Below are positions 7,525 to 14,097 of a stretch of DNA of 64,000 nt, piece after piece. Every line of letters starts with the position of its first letter. The first letter of the stretch is position 1. The translations under genes and the position numbers were made by a program. The stretch comes from Pseudomonas sp. LS.1a (GTDB lineage Bacteria; Pseudomonadota; Gammaproteobacteria; Pseudomonadales; Pseudomonadaceae): assembly GCF_022533585.1 (NCBI RefSeq), contig NZ_CP092827.1:3698001-3762000 (forward strand). Direction: 5' to 3'. The notes beneath the pieces are model-generated. The model made no database searches. It had not been told where the DNA came from and was given only the letters and a program-made list of their open reading frames with translations.

Positions 7525-9737
7525 AAGCAGTCCTCCTTCGGCGCTGGCGGTTGTTGCTCCAGGGCGCTGGTGCGGCCCCAGCCCTCGGGCTTCTGGTACG
7601 CCCAGGGCCGCTTGCCACTCTTCGGAAGCGCGGCGAGCCGTCGACGCCGCCAACCCAGGCGGTGCATGATCGACCCCACACGCATCTGCTCGGGCTTGCC
7701 CCAATGGCCGGGATCCAGGTTGAGCGCCTGACCCAACACCTCGCTCCCGGTGACCGTCTCCCCGGCCTGCGATTCCTCCAGCCATTTGAGGATCGGTCCT
7801 TCCCATTCATCAACCACGAAGCGCTCTTCCTGCTCGGTAGTGAACAGTTCTTCCTCCTCGCGGGTGACCCACCAGATGTCACCGGCCTGGTAGCAGAACA
7901 TGGCCTCGGCCCACAGCTGGTCACGGACCCGGCGCAACGCCTCCAGGTCGACCTTGACGCAGGCGACCGGCCAATAACGCCGATTACCGGTGGCGTCCTT
8001 GAGGTATTCATCTTGGTTGGTGGTGCCCGCGAAAACACACTGGCGTGGCACATCGCTCGTTCTTCGCCCATAGCTTTCGCGGTAGGTGTCGATGGAGGCC
8101 GAGAAGAACTGCTTGGCCTTGGTGCTCTCAGCCTTGTTGAAGCTGTCCAGTTCACCCAGCTCGACGATCCATTTGCCCCGGATCGCCTGGAACGCATCCT
8201 TGTCGCCCAAGGTAAACGGCGTGTCCATGAACCATTCGCCACCAAGGATGCCCAGCGCCGTGGACTTACCCGCGCCCTGCGCACCCTCGAGGATCATCAC
8301 CGCATCCGCTTTGCAGCCCGGCTTCATCACTCGGGCCACCGCCGAGATCATCCAGCGCTTACCGACCTTGGCGCTGTACTCATTGCGGGGCACACCGAAG
8401 ATTTCATGCAGCCAGCGCTCAAGGCGTGGCACGCGATCCCATTCCAGCTTGGCCAGGTAGGTGCAGACAGGATGGAAGGCGTTGTCGTGCGCCACAACAC
8501 TAACAGCCTCGACCACATGCGAGGCCTTGACGCGGAGGCCCTGCTGGGCCAGCCACTTCATTACACGCATATCATCGATGTCGCTCCACTCCCCCGGCAC
8601 GCCACCATAGGGCGCCGCCCGGAGGCGCATGATCTTCGAGCTGAAGGCGTTGTAGCCGATCACCCCGCTCCACCGCTCATCGTTGGCCAGGATCAGCTCG
8701 ACGTTCTGCATGTGGGCAATAAGAGCGCCGCTCTCGGTCCTGGCCAGCATGTCTTTCCAGCCACCAGTAGCGGGGGGCTTGATCACCGCCGCGACCTGCC
8801 GACGAACTGCCTCGAGGCCTTCGGCACAGTGCAGGTCATTGAAGTCAGTCCACTTGGCCTCGCGATCGCCCGAGAAGATCGGGCCGACCACTTGGCCACC
8901 GACCACCACCGCCGCGTTGTTGGCCTTTTCCTCACCGGGGTTCCAGGGCTCACCTGTCGGTCGCTTGGTCTTCCAGTCATCATCGCGGCAGATGATGATG
9001 GACCGACCAGGGAAGCGCTCGCGAATGTGCTTGGCGACTGCCATCAAGTTGCCTGCATCGAAGGAGATCGCCACTGCCTGCGAAGTCGCCATGTGCAGGC
9101 TAGCGCCGGTGGCGTACCCCTCACACACCAGCACCGGCTCGCCGGGCTCAGGGTGGCCGCCGATCATGTGGAACGCCCCCTCCTTCGCCATGCCATGTGG
9201 CCAGTAGGACTTGTCGCGCCCGGTATCCGCTTGGGGCTCGGGATAAATAACTTGCAGGCCGACGATAGCGTTCTGGGCGTTCTGCATGGGGACGAGTACC
9301 GCGCCTGACTTTGGCGCATAGCGGACGCCGAAGCCGACCACCTGCTTGCGATCAAGGTAGGCACTTCGACCCTTTTCCGGCATGCGCTTGAACAGCGCTT
9401 CCGCACGCTTGGCCGCACGACGCGCCGCGTTGGCGGCGACCTCCGCAGCCCGGCGCTTGCCGTCAGCCTGCCGGGCACGCATCACTTCACGCTCTTCCGG
9501 GGTGAGGCCGCGACCGTCGGTTTTTACCTTCTGCGTTTCACCGAGGCGCCAGTCACCGAAGCTGCCGAAGATCAGGGCTTGCCCCTTGGCCGTGAGGTGC
9601 TCATGCAGGACATACCAGCCGTTCTTCTCCTTGCCCTTGTCATCCTTAGTGCGACAGCGGGTCAGTTTGCCGAAGATCAAGGGCTGGTCAGGCTGCAGGC
9701 CGTAGTCGTGCAGTTGGTCGAGTACCTTATCGAGCAT
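7521..9737 (-). CDS. VapE-type phage replicative primase/helicase with Toprim domain
   Basis: A 738-residue fusion. Residues about 120-320 carry a Toprim (primase-like) domain: VLVCEGYATGAS near 202-213 supplies the catalytic Glu and ICRDDD near 249-254 the acidic pair. Residues about 420-640 form a VapE/SF3-like AAA+ helicase with Walker A at 484-493 (EGAQGAGKST) and a Walker B-like WIVELGELDS. The N-terminal 110 residues are charged, with an Ala/Arg-rich helix. It should prime and unwind phage DNA at the replication origin. It overlaps the zinc-finger gene upstream and the Q-like gene downstream. Confidence 0.87.
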   Translation of the reverse strand: MLDKVLDQLHDYGLQPDQPLIFGKLTRCRTKDDKGKEKNGWYVLHEHLTAKGQALIFGSFGDWRLGETQKVKTDGRGLTPEEREVMRARQADGKRRAAEVAANAARRAAKRAEALFKRMPEKGRSAYLDRKQVVGFGVRYAPKSGAVLVPMQNAQNAIVGLQVIYPEPQADTGRDKSYWPHGMAKEGAFHMIGGHPEPGEPVLVCEGYATGASLHMATSQAVAISFDAGNLMAVAKHIRERFPGRSIIICRDDDWKTKRPTGEPWNPGEEKANNAAVVVGGQVVGPIFSGDREAKWTDFNDLHCAEGLEAVRRQVAAVIKPPATGGWKDMLARTESGALIAHMQNVELILANDERWSGVIGYNAFSSKIMRLRAAPYGGVPGEWSDIDDMRVMKWLAQQGLRVKASHVVEAVSVVAHDNAFHPVCTYLAKLEWDRVPRLERWLHEIFGVPRNEYSAKVGKRWMISAVARVMKPGCKADAVMILEGAQGAGKSTALGILGGEWFMDTPFTLGDKDAFQAIRGKWIVELGELDSFNKAESTKAKQFFSASIDTYRESYGRRTSDVPRQCVFAGTTNQDEYLKDATGNRRYWPVACVKVDLEALRRVRDQLWAEAMFCYQAGDIWWVTREEEELFTTEQEERFVVDEWEGPILKWLEESQAGETVTGSEVLGQALNLDPGHWGKPEQMRVGSIMHRLGWRRRRLAALPKSGKRPWAYQKPEGWGRTSALEQQPPAPKEDCF

Positions 9738-9945
9738 GACGAGCCCCTTCCTTCTCGTTCAAGACCTGGCAATCCGTGCAACGCATGCAGCCTGGGGCAG
9801 CTAACCGGCGTGCCTGAGAGATTGGCTCATCACAATCCACGCACTCCTCAAGAGAGACGCGCACGGGGGCAGGCTTGCGGGCTGCCAGCGCCAAGTCCAA
9901 GTGCCACTGGGCGCGATCATTCGCCAAATCAGCAATATCAGCCAC
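9727..9945 (-). CDS. Small DksA/TraR-type C4 zinc-finger protein
   Basis: A 72-residue protein read from a GTG at 9945 that follows GGGGGGCGC and overlaps the end of the CII-like gene by 8 nt; its own end overlaps the VapE start by 11 nt. It contains CVDCDEPIS followed by GCMRCTDCQ, a CxxC...CxxC zinc ribbon as in DksA/TraR family proteins. Phage and plasmid TraR-like proteins bind RNA polymerase in its secondary channel and mimic ppGpp/DksA control; that role is family knowledge, not shown here. An N-terminal helix (ADIADLANDRAQWHLDLALAA) would form the coiled-coil tip. Confidence 0.75.
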   Translation of the reverse strand: MADIADLANDRAQWHLDLALAARKPAPVRVSLEECVDCDEPISQARRLAAPGCMRCTDCQVLNEKEGARHAR

Positions 9946-10456
9946 GACGCGCCCCCCGAGTGGTCTGGTTGACGTATTCGGCACGGCGGTACATGCCGAG
10001 CAAGCCCTGGATGCCCCGGAAGACTTGCTGTTGAATCTCCGCGAGCTCCTGATCGTCGACCTTGCCGTCGCCGATGCTGCGTGCCCAGGTTTCGGACAGA
10101 TTGGCGACCTGGCGGAAGAACGCCGCAAGGCCCATGGTCAGGGTTTCGGGAACGTCATGGCTGTAGGCGCCGGAGAGCTCTTGCCAGATGGTGTCGCCGA
10201 CCAGAGCATGCACCGAGTCGAGGAGCCGCGGATCTTTGGTCAGCTCGAGGATCTCGCCGAATTCCTGGACATTGACAATATGGGTGGGATGGGTGGGGGA
10301 CAGCTTGTGCTGGAGTGTGGTGGCGTTGCGGCCAGTGGTGGCCGCGATGGCAGCAGCACCGCCTGGGTAGTCACGTACAGCATGGTACAGCGCGAGTTCG
10401 AGCGGCAGAACTTCGCGCTTGGCGCGCTCGAGGCAGCTCATTGCGGTTCGGCTCAT
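9938..10456 (-). CDS. Phage regulatory CII-family protein
   Basis: A 172-residue protein starting MSRTAMSCLERAKREVLPLE with an ATG preceded by ACAAGGACA. The N-terminal half (LYHAVRDYPGGAAAIAATTGRNATTLQHKLSPTHP) is the recognisable DNA-binding core of the phage regulatory CII family found between cro and replication genes; the C-terminal helical part ends LLGMYRRAEYVNQTTRGARRG. It probably activates the lysogenic pathway or otherwise controls the early operon. An upstream in-frame ATG at 10516 would add a His-rich 20-residue leader but has no good ribosome binding site. The family is recognised by motif; the specific target is unknown. Confidence 0.75.
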   Translation of the reverse strand: MSRTAMSCLERAKREVLPLELALYHAVRDYPGGAAAIAATTGRNATTLQHKLSPTHPTHIVNVQEFGEILELTKDPRLLDSVHALVGDTIWQELSGAYSHDVPETLTMGLAAFFRQVANLSETWARSIGDGKVDDQELAEIQQQVFRGIQGLLGMYRRAEYVNQTTRGARRG

Positions 10457-11019
10457 GGCATTGTCCTTGTCGGTAGCCAGTGCCTGCGGCGTGCAGTGGT
10501 GGTGCATGCACCGCATAGCGGTTGAGAGAGTAAATAGCCGGTTAGCGGAGGCCTATAAGGCCTCGGGCCGGGGCGTCTATCCATCTATTGCCCCAGGCGA
10601 AGCAACCACCTCCCGTGGTGAAGGAGGTGACACCCAGGCTCCCTGCCTGGGCGGTGCGATCAAGGCAAACAGACCTATGTGGTGTGTCCGCATACCTGTC
10701 ACGCGGCCCGGCAGCATCGTGGTGCTATTGCTGGGCTTTGGAGGCGATCACTTGCCTCCGTTCTGGCACATGGCATTACGCCATGAAGGCTGCCAGTGCC
10801 AGCGACGAGCGGTGGTGTTACACTCGCCGTGTGGCTTGAGAGAGTCACTGCCGGTGCAGTCCAAGGACTACACCTATAACGCCGCCCATCTGTGGTGGAG
10901 AAGCGGCTCCTGGCACGCGTGTCAGGATCTACGTGGTCAAGGACAGTTGTTTCGTGGTGTGCGCCACATCCTTGAACGCGGCCCGGTAGCACTGTGGTGG
11001 TACTACCGGGGGAAACGAG
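10457..11019. other. Structured non-coding interval between cII-like and cro genes, with a possible plus-strand transcript
   Basis: About 560 nt without a credible minus-strand gene. It is dense in hairpins, for example CCCAGGC/GCCTGGG at 10633-10651 and CCCGGTAG/CTACCGGG near 10982-11010. On the plus strand an open frame of 174 codons runs from an ATG at 10506 to a stop at 11030, inside a terminator that works for the plus strand. The deduced protein is rich in Trp, His, Arg and Cys and I do not recognise it, so I cannot say whether this is a gene or a structured RNA. Confidence 0.4.
10679..10746 (+). repeat. Imperfect direct repeat of a hairpin element, copy 1
   Basis: About 68 bp beginning GTGGTGTGTCCGC and containing ACGCGGCCCGG followed by a GGCAGCA/TGCTATTGCTG hairpin and ending GGAGGCG. 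It aligns along its whole length with the copy at 10954-11022 with scattered changes in the stems, some on opposing stem positions. Confidence 0.65.
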
Positions 11020-11022
11020 GCG
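10954..11022 (+). repeat. Imperfect direct repeat of a hairpin element, copy 2
   Basis: About 69 bp beginning GTGGTGTGCGCC, with ACGCGGCCCGG followed by a CCCGGTAG/CTACCGGG hairpin and ending CGAGGCG, immediately before the terminator at 11020. It is the partner of the element at 10679-10746. Confidence 0.65.
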
Positions 11023-11042
11023 GCCTTTAGGCCGCTTTTTTT
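11020..11042 (+). terminator. Terminator with T-run on the plus strand, over the cro stop codon
   Basis: Stem GCGGCCT/AGGCCGC with a 2-nt loop followed by seven T on the plus strand. The cro stop (TAA, minus strand) and a plus-strand stop (TAG) both fall at the centre of the hairpin. The T-run orientation means it ends rightward transcription arriving from the 10.5-11.0 kb interval. Confidence 0.7.
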
Positions 11043-11266
11043 CCGCCTGAACCTTGATCAGGAAGTAGGCGGTAATGCTGCAAAACAGACTCAATCGTTA
11101 CGGCCCCTTGACTCTGCTCAGCTAAAGCGCGCATCAGCGAAACGCTTGGATCTTTGCTGGCGTAGCGAACGTGTATACGAAGGTAGTTAGCCGAGATACC
11201 GCACCGCTCAGCATACGCCCCCATCCCTTCTGTACCGAGTCGATCAATGTACTGTCGAAGTTTCAT
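11027..11266 (-). CDS. Cro-like repressor
   Basis: A 79-residue protein beginning MKLRQYIDRLGTEGMGAYAERCGISANYLRIHV, which reads as a helix-turn-helix (AYAERCGISANYLRIH) of the Cro/C1 or YdaS type. The ATG at 11266 has AAGGAGG six nt upstream; a 7-codon longer frame exists but would bury that site. It is the first gene leftward from the switch region and is divergent from the repressor, the standard Cro arrangement. It would lower repressor and early transcription during lytic growth. Its promoter contains a perfect copy of the shared operator. Confidence 0.78.
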   Translation of the reverse strand: MKLRQYIDRLGTEGMGAYAERCGISANYLRIHVRYASKDPSVSLMRALAEQSQGAVTIESVLQHYRLLPDQGSGGKKAA

Positions 11267-11286
11267 AGACTGCCTCCTTGCAGCCA

Positions 11287-11315
11287 AAGATAACCTTTAA
11301 GGTTAACTTTTACAA
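11287..11315 (-). promoter_or_regulatory. Early leftward promoter (cro promoter)
   Basis: On the minus strand TTGTAA (11310-11315) and TATCTT (11287-11292) are 17 bp apart. The operator palindrome occupies the spacer. It lies 20 nt upstream of the cro start codon. Confidence 0.65.
11291..11305. promoter_or_regulatory. Phage operator O1, TAACCT-N3-AGGTTA
   Basis: A perfect inverted repeat TAACCTTTAAGGTTA in the spacer of the cro promoter. The same palindrome, differing only in the centre, lies in the right-operon promoter at 13062. Confidence 0.75.
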
Positions 11316-11330
11316 TACCCAAGAGGACAT

Positions 11331-11345
11331 TCACCTACAGGGTTA
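11331..11345. promoter_or_regulatory. Phage operator O2, degenerate copy
   Basis: TCACCTACAGGGTTA differs from the consensus palindrome at one base per arm. Its centre is 40 bp from that of O1 and 29 bp upstream of the repressor start, as expected for a site that lets the repressor control itself. Confidence 0.55.
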
Positions 11346-11366
11346 ACATGTTCAGAATCCTTACCC

Positions 11367-12017
11367 ATGAGAATCTCTGACACGCGACTACAAAACCTAC
11401 GGCGCCTGATGGCTGAACGAAGCCTGCGTCTCGCTCAGCTCGCGGAAAGGCTGGAAAAGGCCCCTGCACAGGTAAGCGCTTTCGCTGGTAGAAACCCGAC
11501 CAAAGGCATTGGTGACCAGATAGCTCGGGAAATTGAAAAGGCATTGGCCCTACCGACAGGCTATTTAGACATCCCCTCGAGGCTGAATAGCGAGCCTACG
11601 AATGCCACCGTTGTTAGCCATACAGGCAGGAAGCTACCGGTTATTGGCTCCATAGCAGCCGGTGCATGGTGCGATAGCGCAGCTCATTTCGACCCCCGCG
11701 AGGCTGAGGAATGGATTGATGCACCAGGCCCAGTCGGCCCACGAGCATTCATCCTGAGGGTGGAAGGCGTGAGCATGGAGCCCAAGTTCATTGAAGGAGA
11801 TAAGGTCGTGATCGATCCTTCTCTCGAGGCGTTGCCTGGACACTTCGTTGCAGCGAAACGATCAAGCGATCAAGCGACGACCTTGAAGCAACTCCGCCAG
11901 GAAGGAAACGAACAATATTTGTATGCGCTGAACCCAGACTGGCCTAATCGAATAATTAAGATGACGGAAGAATGGAGTATATGCGGGCGCGCTCGCTGGA
12001 AAATATCTGACCTTTAA
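11367..12017 (+). CDS. Prophage repressor, LexA/C1-type with S24 autopeptidase domain
   Basis: A 216-residue protein. Residues 1-65 form a helix-turn-helix domain (LMAERSLRLAQLAERLEKAPAQVSAF). Residues about 88-210 form an S24 peptidase: a likely Ala98-Gly99 self-cleavage site in SIAAGAW, nucleophile Ser136 in VEGVSMEPKF and the general-base lysine Lys174 in TTLKQL. It should maintain lysogeny and be inactivated by RecA-stimulated self-cleavage after DNA damage. No Shine-Dalgarno sequence precedes the ATG, which could mean a leaderless message as for lambda cI (inference). Divergent cro and flanking operators support the role. Confidence 0.93.
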   Translation: MRISDTRLQNLRRLMAERSLRLAQLAERLEKAPAQVSAFAGRNPTKGIGDQIAREIEKALALPTGYLDIPSRLNSEPTNATVVSHTGRKLPVIGSIAAGAWCDSAAHFDPREAEEWIDAPGPVGPRAFILRVEGVSMEPKFIEGDKVVIDPSLEALPGHFVAAKRSSDQATTLKQLRQEGNEQYLYALNPDWPNRIIKMTEEWSICGRARWKISDL

Positions 12018-12030
12018 GGAGACTTAGGTC

Positions 12031-13044
12031 TTGCCAGAACAGAACAATGATAAGGATGCAGTTGGGCACGTTCGTAATCCGCTAACAGTGATATCAAGAT
12101 TCGCAGCGCTAGCCGAGATTAGCGGAACGGCTGTCCTACCCTTTATAGAGCCTGAAAATCAAGCTACGTTTATATGGTTCTTGATGCTTTTCCCGGCACT
12201 CTTAGTAATCCTTTTCTTCCTCACCCTAAACTACAACCACAAAACCCTTTATGCGCCGTCCGACTACAAAAACCAGAACCATTTCTTAAGCCTTTTCGGT
12301 ATAGCCTCAACCGACGAACGCCAAAGTAAATTGGAAGCAGAGTTGGATGAAGGGATCGCTGAACCGACGACCGATTCAACCAATCCACTGGACCCTGAAG
12401 GCCCTGTGATGCAGGAGTCCAAGCCCGACGAACCACGATCGGACGGACTGGATGCAGATTTGGGCGACTCTTCCAAGACCCAAGACGGTGAAGGAGTGAA
12501 TCCAGTCAATGCAACCAACGAACCCGCACAGTCTTTAAAATCTATAAGCTTGGACTCGCTTAAAGAAACGCGGAGAAAAAGCCTCAAAAAAAATCTCGAA
12601 CTAATTGAAAACACCGCAATATTTAAGCTCTGCAGAGCCACCAAAATCCAATTTGACAGACATTTAAAAATAGAAACAGGGGATGCCGACAAACCTATAA
12701 TTTTTGATGGTCTATCCATCAGCACAAATCGTATCAATGCCGCAGAGGTCAAATTATTTGATACCGAAAAATTCAGTATCAACCGGCTGATTCCCACTTT
12801 GAGGGAAGCAAGCAGAGCGGCAGAAATTGTGCAGAAGTCGCTTGGAGCAGATTTTGTTTTTCACTTGGTGGTCGTCCTAAGCGAACATATCAATGGACAG
12901 CATGCCGACGCTATCGCATCCAGTATTCAACGAGTCGCCAACGCTTATGGGTTGACGACCAATGTCTACCTCATAGAGACAGCCAACCTCCTGACCACAA
13001 AAGCCAATTTTACGCTTTACACAAGGAATGACCCGAAAGGTTAA
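12031..13044 (+). CDS. Membrane-anchored protein of unknown function with PD-(D/E)xK-like C-terminus (prophage accessory gene)
   Basis: A 337-residue protein from a TTG at 12031 with AAGGAG nine nt upstream, 13 nt after the repressor, so very likely co-transcribed with it and expressed in the lysogen. Residues 24-38 are hydrophobic and 46-68 form a strong membrane segment; about 95-170 is an acidic Asp/Glu/Pro-rich linker. In residues 195-325, Asp226 (IIFDGLS) and Glu239-Val-Lys241 (AAEVKLF) have the spacing of a PD-(D/E)xK nuclease core, followed by a hydrophobic strand FHLVVVL and a helix. The gene is visibly AT-richer than its neighbours. No family is recognised with certainty; an anti-phage or superinfection-exclusion role is inference from position. 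Confidence 0.6.
   Translation: MPEQNNDKDAVGHVRNPLTVISRFAALAEISGTAVLPFIEPENQATFIWFLMLFPALLVILFFLTLNYNHKTLYAPSDYKNQNHFLSLFGIASTDERQSKLEAELDEGIAEPTTDSTNPLDPEGPVMQESKPDEPRSDGLDADLGDSSKTQDGEGVNPVNATNEPAQSLKSISLDSLKETRRKSLKKNLELIENTAIFKLCRATKIQFDRHLKIETGDADKPIIFDGLSISTNRINAAEVKLFDTEKFSINRLIPTLREASRAAEIVQKSLGADFVFHLVVVLSEHINGQHADAIASSIQRVANAYGLTTNVYLIETANLLTTKANFTLYTRNDPKG
13029..13043. promoter_or_regulatory. Phage operator O3, degenerate copy
   Basis: TGACCCGAAAGGTTA has one perfect arm (AGGTTA) and one arm with two changes. Its centre is 33 bp, about three helical turns, from O4. It overlaps the end of the membrane-protein gene. Confidence 0.45.
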
Positions 13045-13052
13045 CCAACGCC

Positions 13053-13080
13053 TTGACAAGTTAACCTTTGAGGTTATGAT
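13053..13080 (+). promoter_or_regulatory. Right-operon promoter
   Basis: TTGACA (13053-13058) and TATGAT (13075-13080) with a 16-bp spacer give a near-consensus sigma-70 promoter. The spacer is filled by operator O4. It drives the rightward genes starting at 13117. Confidence 0.75.
13062..13076. promoter_or_regulatory. Phage operator O4, TAACCT-N3-AGGTTA
   Basis: A perfect inverted repeat TAACCTTTGAGGTTA between -35 and -10 of the right-operon promoter, equivalent in placement to O1 in the cro promoter. A bound repressor would exclude RNA polymerase. Confidence 0.75.
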
Positions 13081-13116
13081 CACCCTCACTCTTCCACCAC
13101 AGAGTGAGGCAACTCC

Positions 13117-13290
13117 ATGCACACCACTGCATCACTGCACGTCCATCCGGCCGCTGCATCTACTGATCTGATTTTCAAAATCCGCCGCCTAGCCCGGCAA
13201 CACGGCTGCGAATTTTCCGCCACCAAGCGCCCCGTGACAGCCCCCACTACCCGCCCAGTGACCCCAGACGATGGGGGGCATGCAGCATGA
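13117..13290 (+). CDS. Small phage protein, unknown function (first gene of right operon)
   Basis: A 57-residue open frame, starting MHTTASLHVHPAAASTDLIF, begins 37 nt after the -10 of the strong right promoter and ends with an ATGA overlap with the next gene, which supports translation. The middle (FKIRRLARQHGCEF) is basic and the end is Thr/Pro-rich (TAPTTRPVTPDDGG). I do not recognise it. The ribosome binding site GTGAGGC lies 8 nt upstream of the ATG. As the first gene of an early operon it may have a regulatory or host-takeover role, which the sequence does not show. Confidence 0.5.
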   Translation: MHTTASLHVHPAAASTDLIFKIRRLARQHGCEFSATKRPVTAPTTRPVTPDDGGHAA

Positions 13291-13598
13291 GCTACGCACT
13301 GAGCCACAACGCTTTCGCCTGCCTCAAGGCGCAGACCAACCTCTCCGGGCAATTCACCCACATCCTCCGCGACGAGGCGAACGGTGCCTGCGCCAAGGCC
13401 ATGCTGCAGACCGAGGTCTATCTCGACCAGCTCGATGTGGTGATCCGCATGGGCTCGACGGTGAACACTCTGACGCTGCCAGCGAACAGCCTCTCCAGTG
13501 CGAGAAAGATCGCAGTCCACCTCGAGGCGATCGCCAATGGGCAGGTTGATACTGCCGCCATGTCTTCGACCGATCAATTGCTGGCTGACGCGGCGTAG
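13287..13598 (+). CDS. Conserved-looking small phage protein, unknown function
   Basis: A 103-residue protein starting MSYALSHNAFACLKAQTNLSG, predicted to be mostly helical and without membrane segments or cysteine pairs. It is translationally coupled to the preceding small gene by an ATGA overlap and followed 9 nt later by the KilA-C gene. Its codon use matches the surrounding phage and host genes, so it is not a recent AT-rich addition. No domain is recognised. The location, in the repressor-controlled right operon, suggests an early lytic function. Confidence 0.6.
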   Translation: MSYALSHNAFACLKAQTNLSGQFTHILRDEANGACAKAMLQTEVYLDQLDVVIRMGSTVNTLTLPANSLSSARKIAVHLEAIANGQVDTAAMSSTDQLLADAA

Positions 13599-13607
13599 GA
13601 GGAAACC

Positions 13608-13892
13608 ATGGAACGCAACCTGGCACAAACCGCCAAGCTGTTCGGGATCAGCCGCAACGAACTGATCTGCTTGATGCGCGAGAACGAGCTGCTGACCGAG
13701 CGCAACCTGCCTCGCTACCCCACCCGGGACCGCGAGTATCTGCGTATCAAGGAGGGACAGTGGTTTCACCCGACCTCAGGCATGCAGTACAGCATGTCGA
13801 CCCGCGTAAAACAGGCCGGGATCCCTTGGCTCGCAGAGCGCCTGCAGCTGCAGCTTCCGACACCACCGGAAGACAAGCGTCATGCAGCCTAG
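13608..13892 (+). CDS. KilA-C/antirepressor C-terminal domain protein
   Basis: A 94-residue protein after a GGAGGAAACC ribosome binding site. It reads as a stand-alone KilA-C (phage antirepressor C-terminal) domain: an N-terminal helix pair LAQTAKLFGISRNELICLMREN, a hinge LPRYPTRDREYLRIKEG and the closing signature MSTRVKQAGIPWLAERL. In larger phage proteins this domain follows an ANT or Bro-N domain and binds DNA; here no N-terminal partner domain is present. It may modulate the lytic/lysogenic decision, though antirepression is only inferred from the family. Confidence 0.72.
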   Translation: MERNLAQTAKLFGISRNELICLMRENELLTERNLPRYPTRDREYLRIKEGQWFHPTSGMQYSMSTRVKQAGIPWLAERLQLQLPTPPEDKRHAA

Positions 13893-14097
13893 GCAATACG
13901 CGGCCGAGATTCTCCAGCTCAGGACCCGCGCGGAGCGCAACGCAGCACTCCTGCAGGTCCCCAAAGCCTGGCAGAGCCTAGTACGCAAACACTGCGAAAT
14001 CACCTGGAACCACCCGTCACGCCACAAGCTCAGGGAGAGCCCGAAGCCTGATGAGCAATGCAGACCAACTAGCGCTGCGCCTGCCGCACGCACCTGA
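13882..14097 (+). CDS. Small basic phage protein, unknown function
   Basis: A 71-residue open frame starting MQPRQYAAEILQLRTRAERN. The first 45 residues (to VRKHCEITW) look like a compact helical domain; the end is Arg/Pro/Ser-rich. It overlaps the previous gene by 11 nt and the next by 47 nt, the latter a large overlap for this operon, so the final residues may simply be read-through of non-selected sequence. No Shine-Dalgarno stronger than GGAAGAC is visible. The family is not recognised; an early phage gene is the most likely identity. Confidence 0.5.
   Translation: MQPRQYAAEILQLRTRAERNAALLQVPKAWQSLVRKHCEITWNHPSRHKLRESPKPDEQCRPTSAAPAART

Noticed and set aside
11343..11350. Start of the repressor at the ATG at 11348
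   Set aside because: That ATG is in a different frame from the helix-turn-helix protein; the ATG at 11367 gives the complete domain even though it lacks a Shine-Dalgarno sequence.
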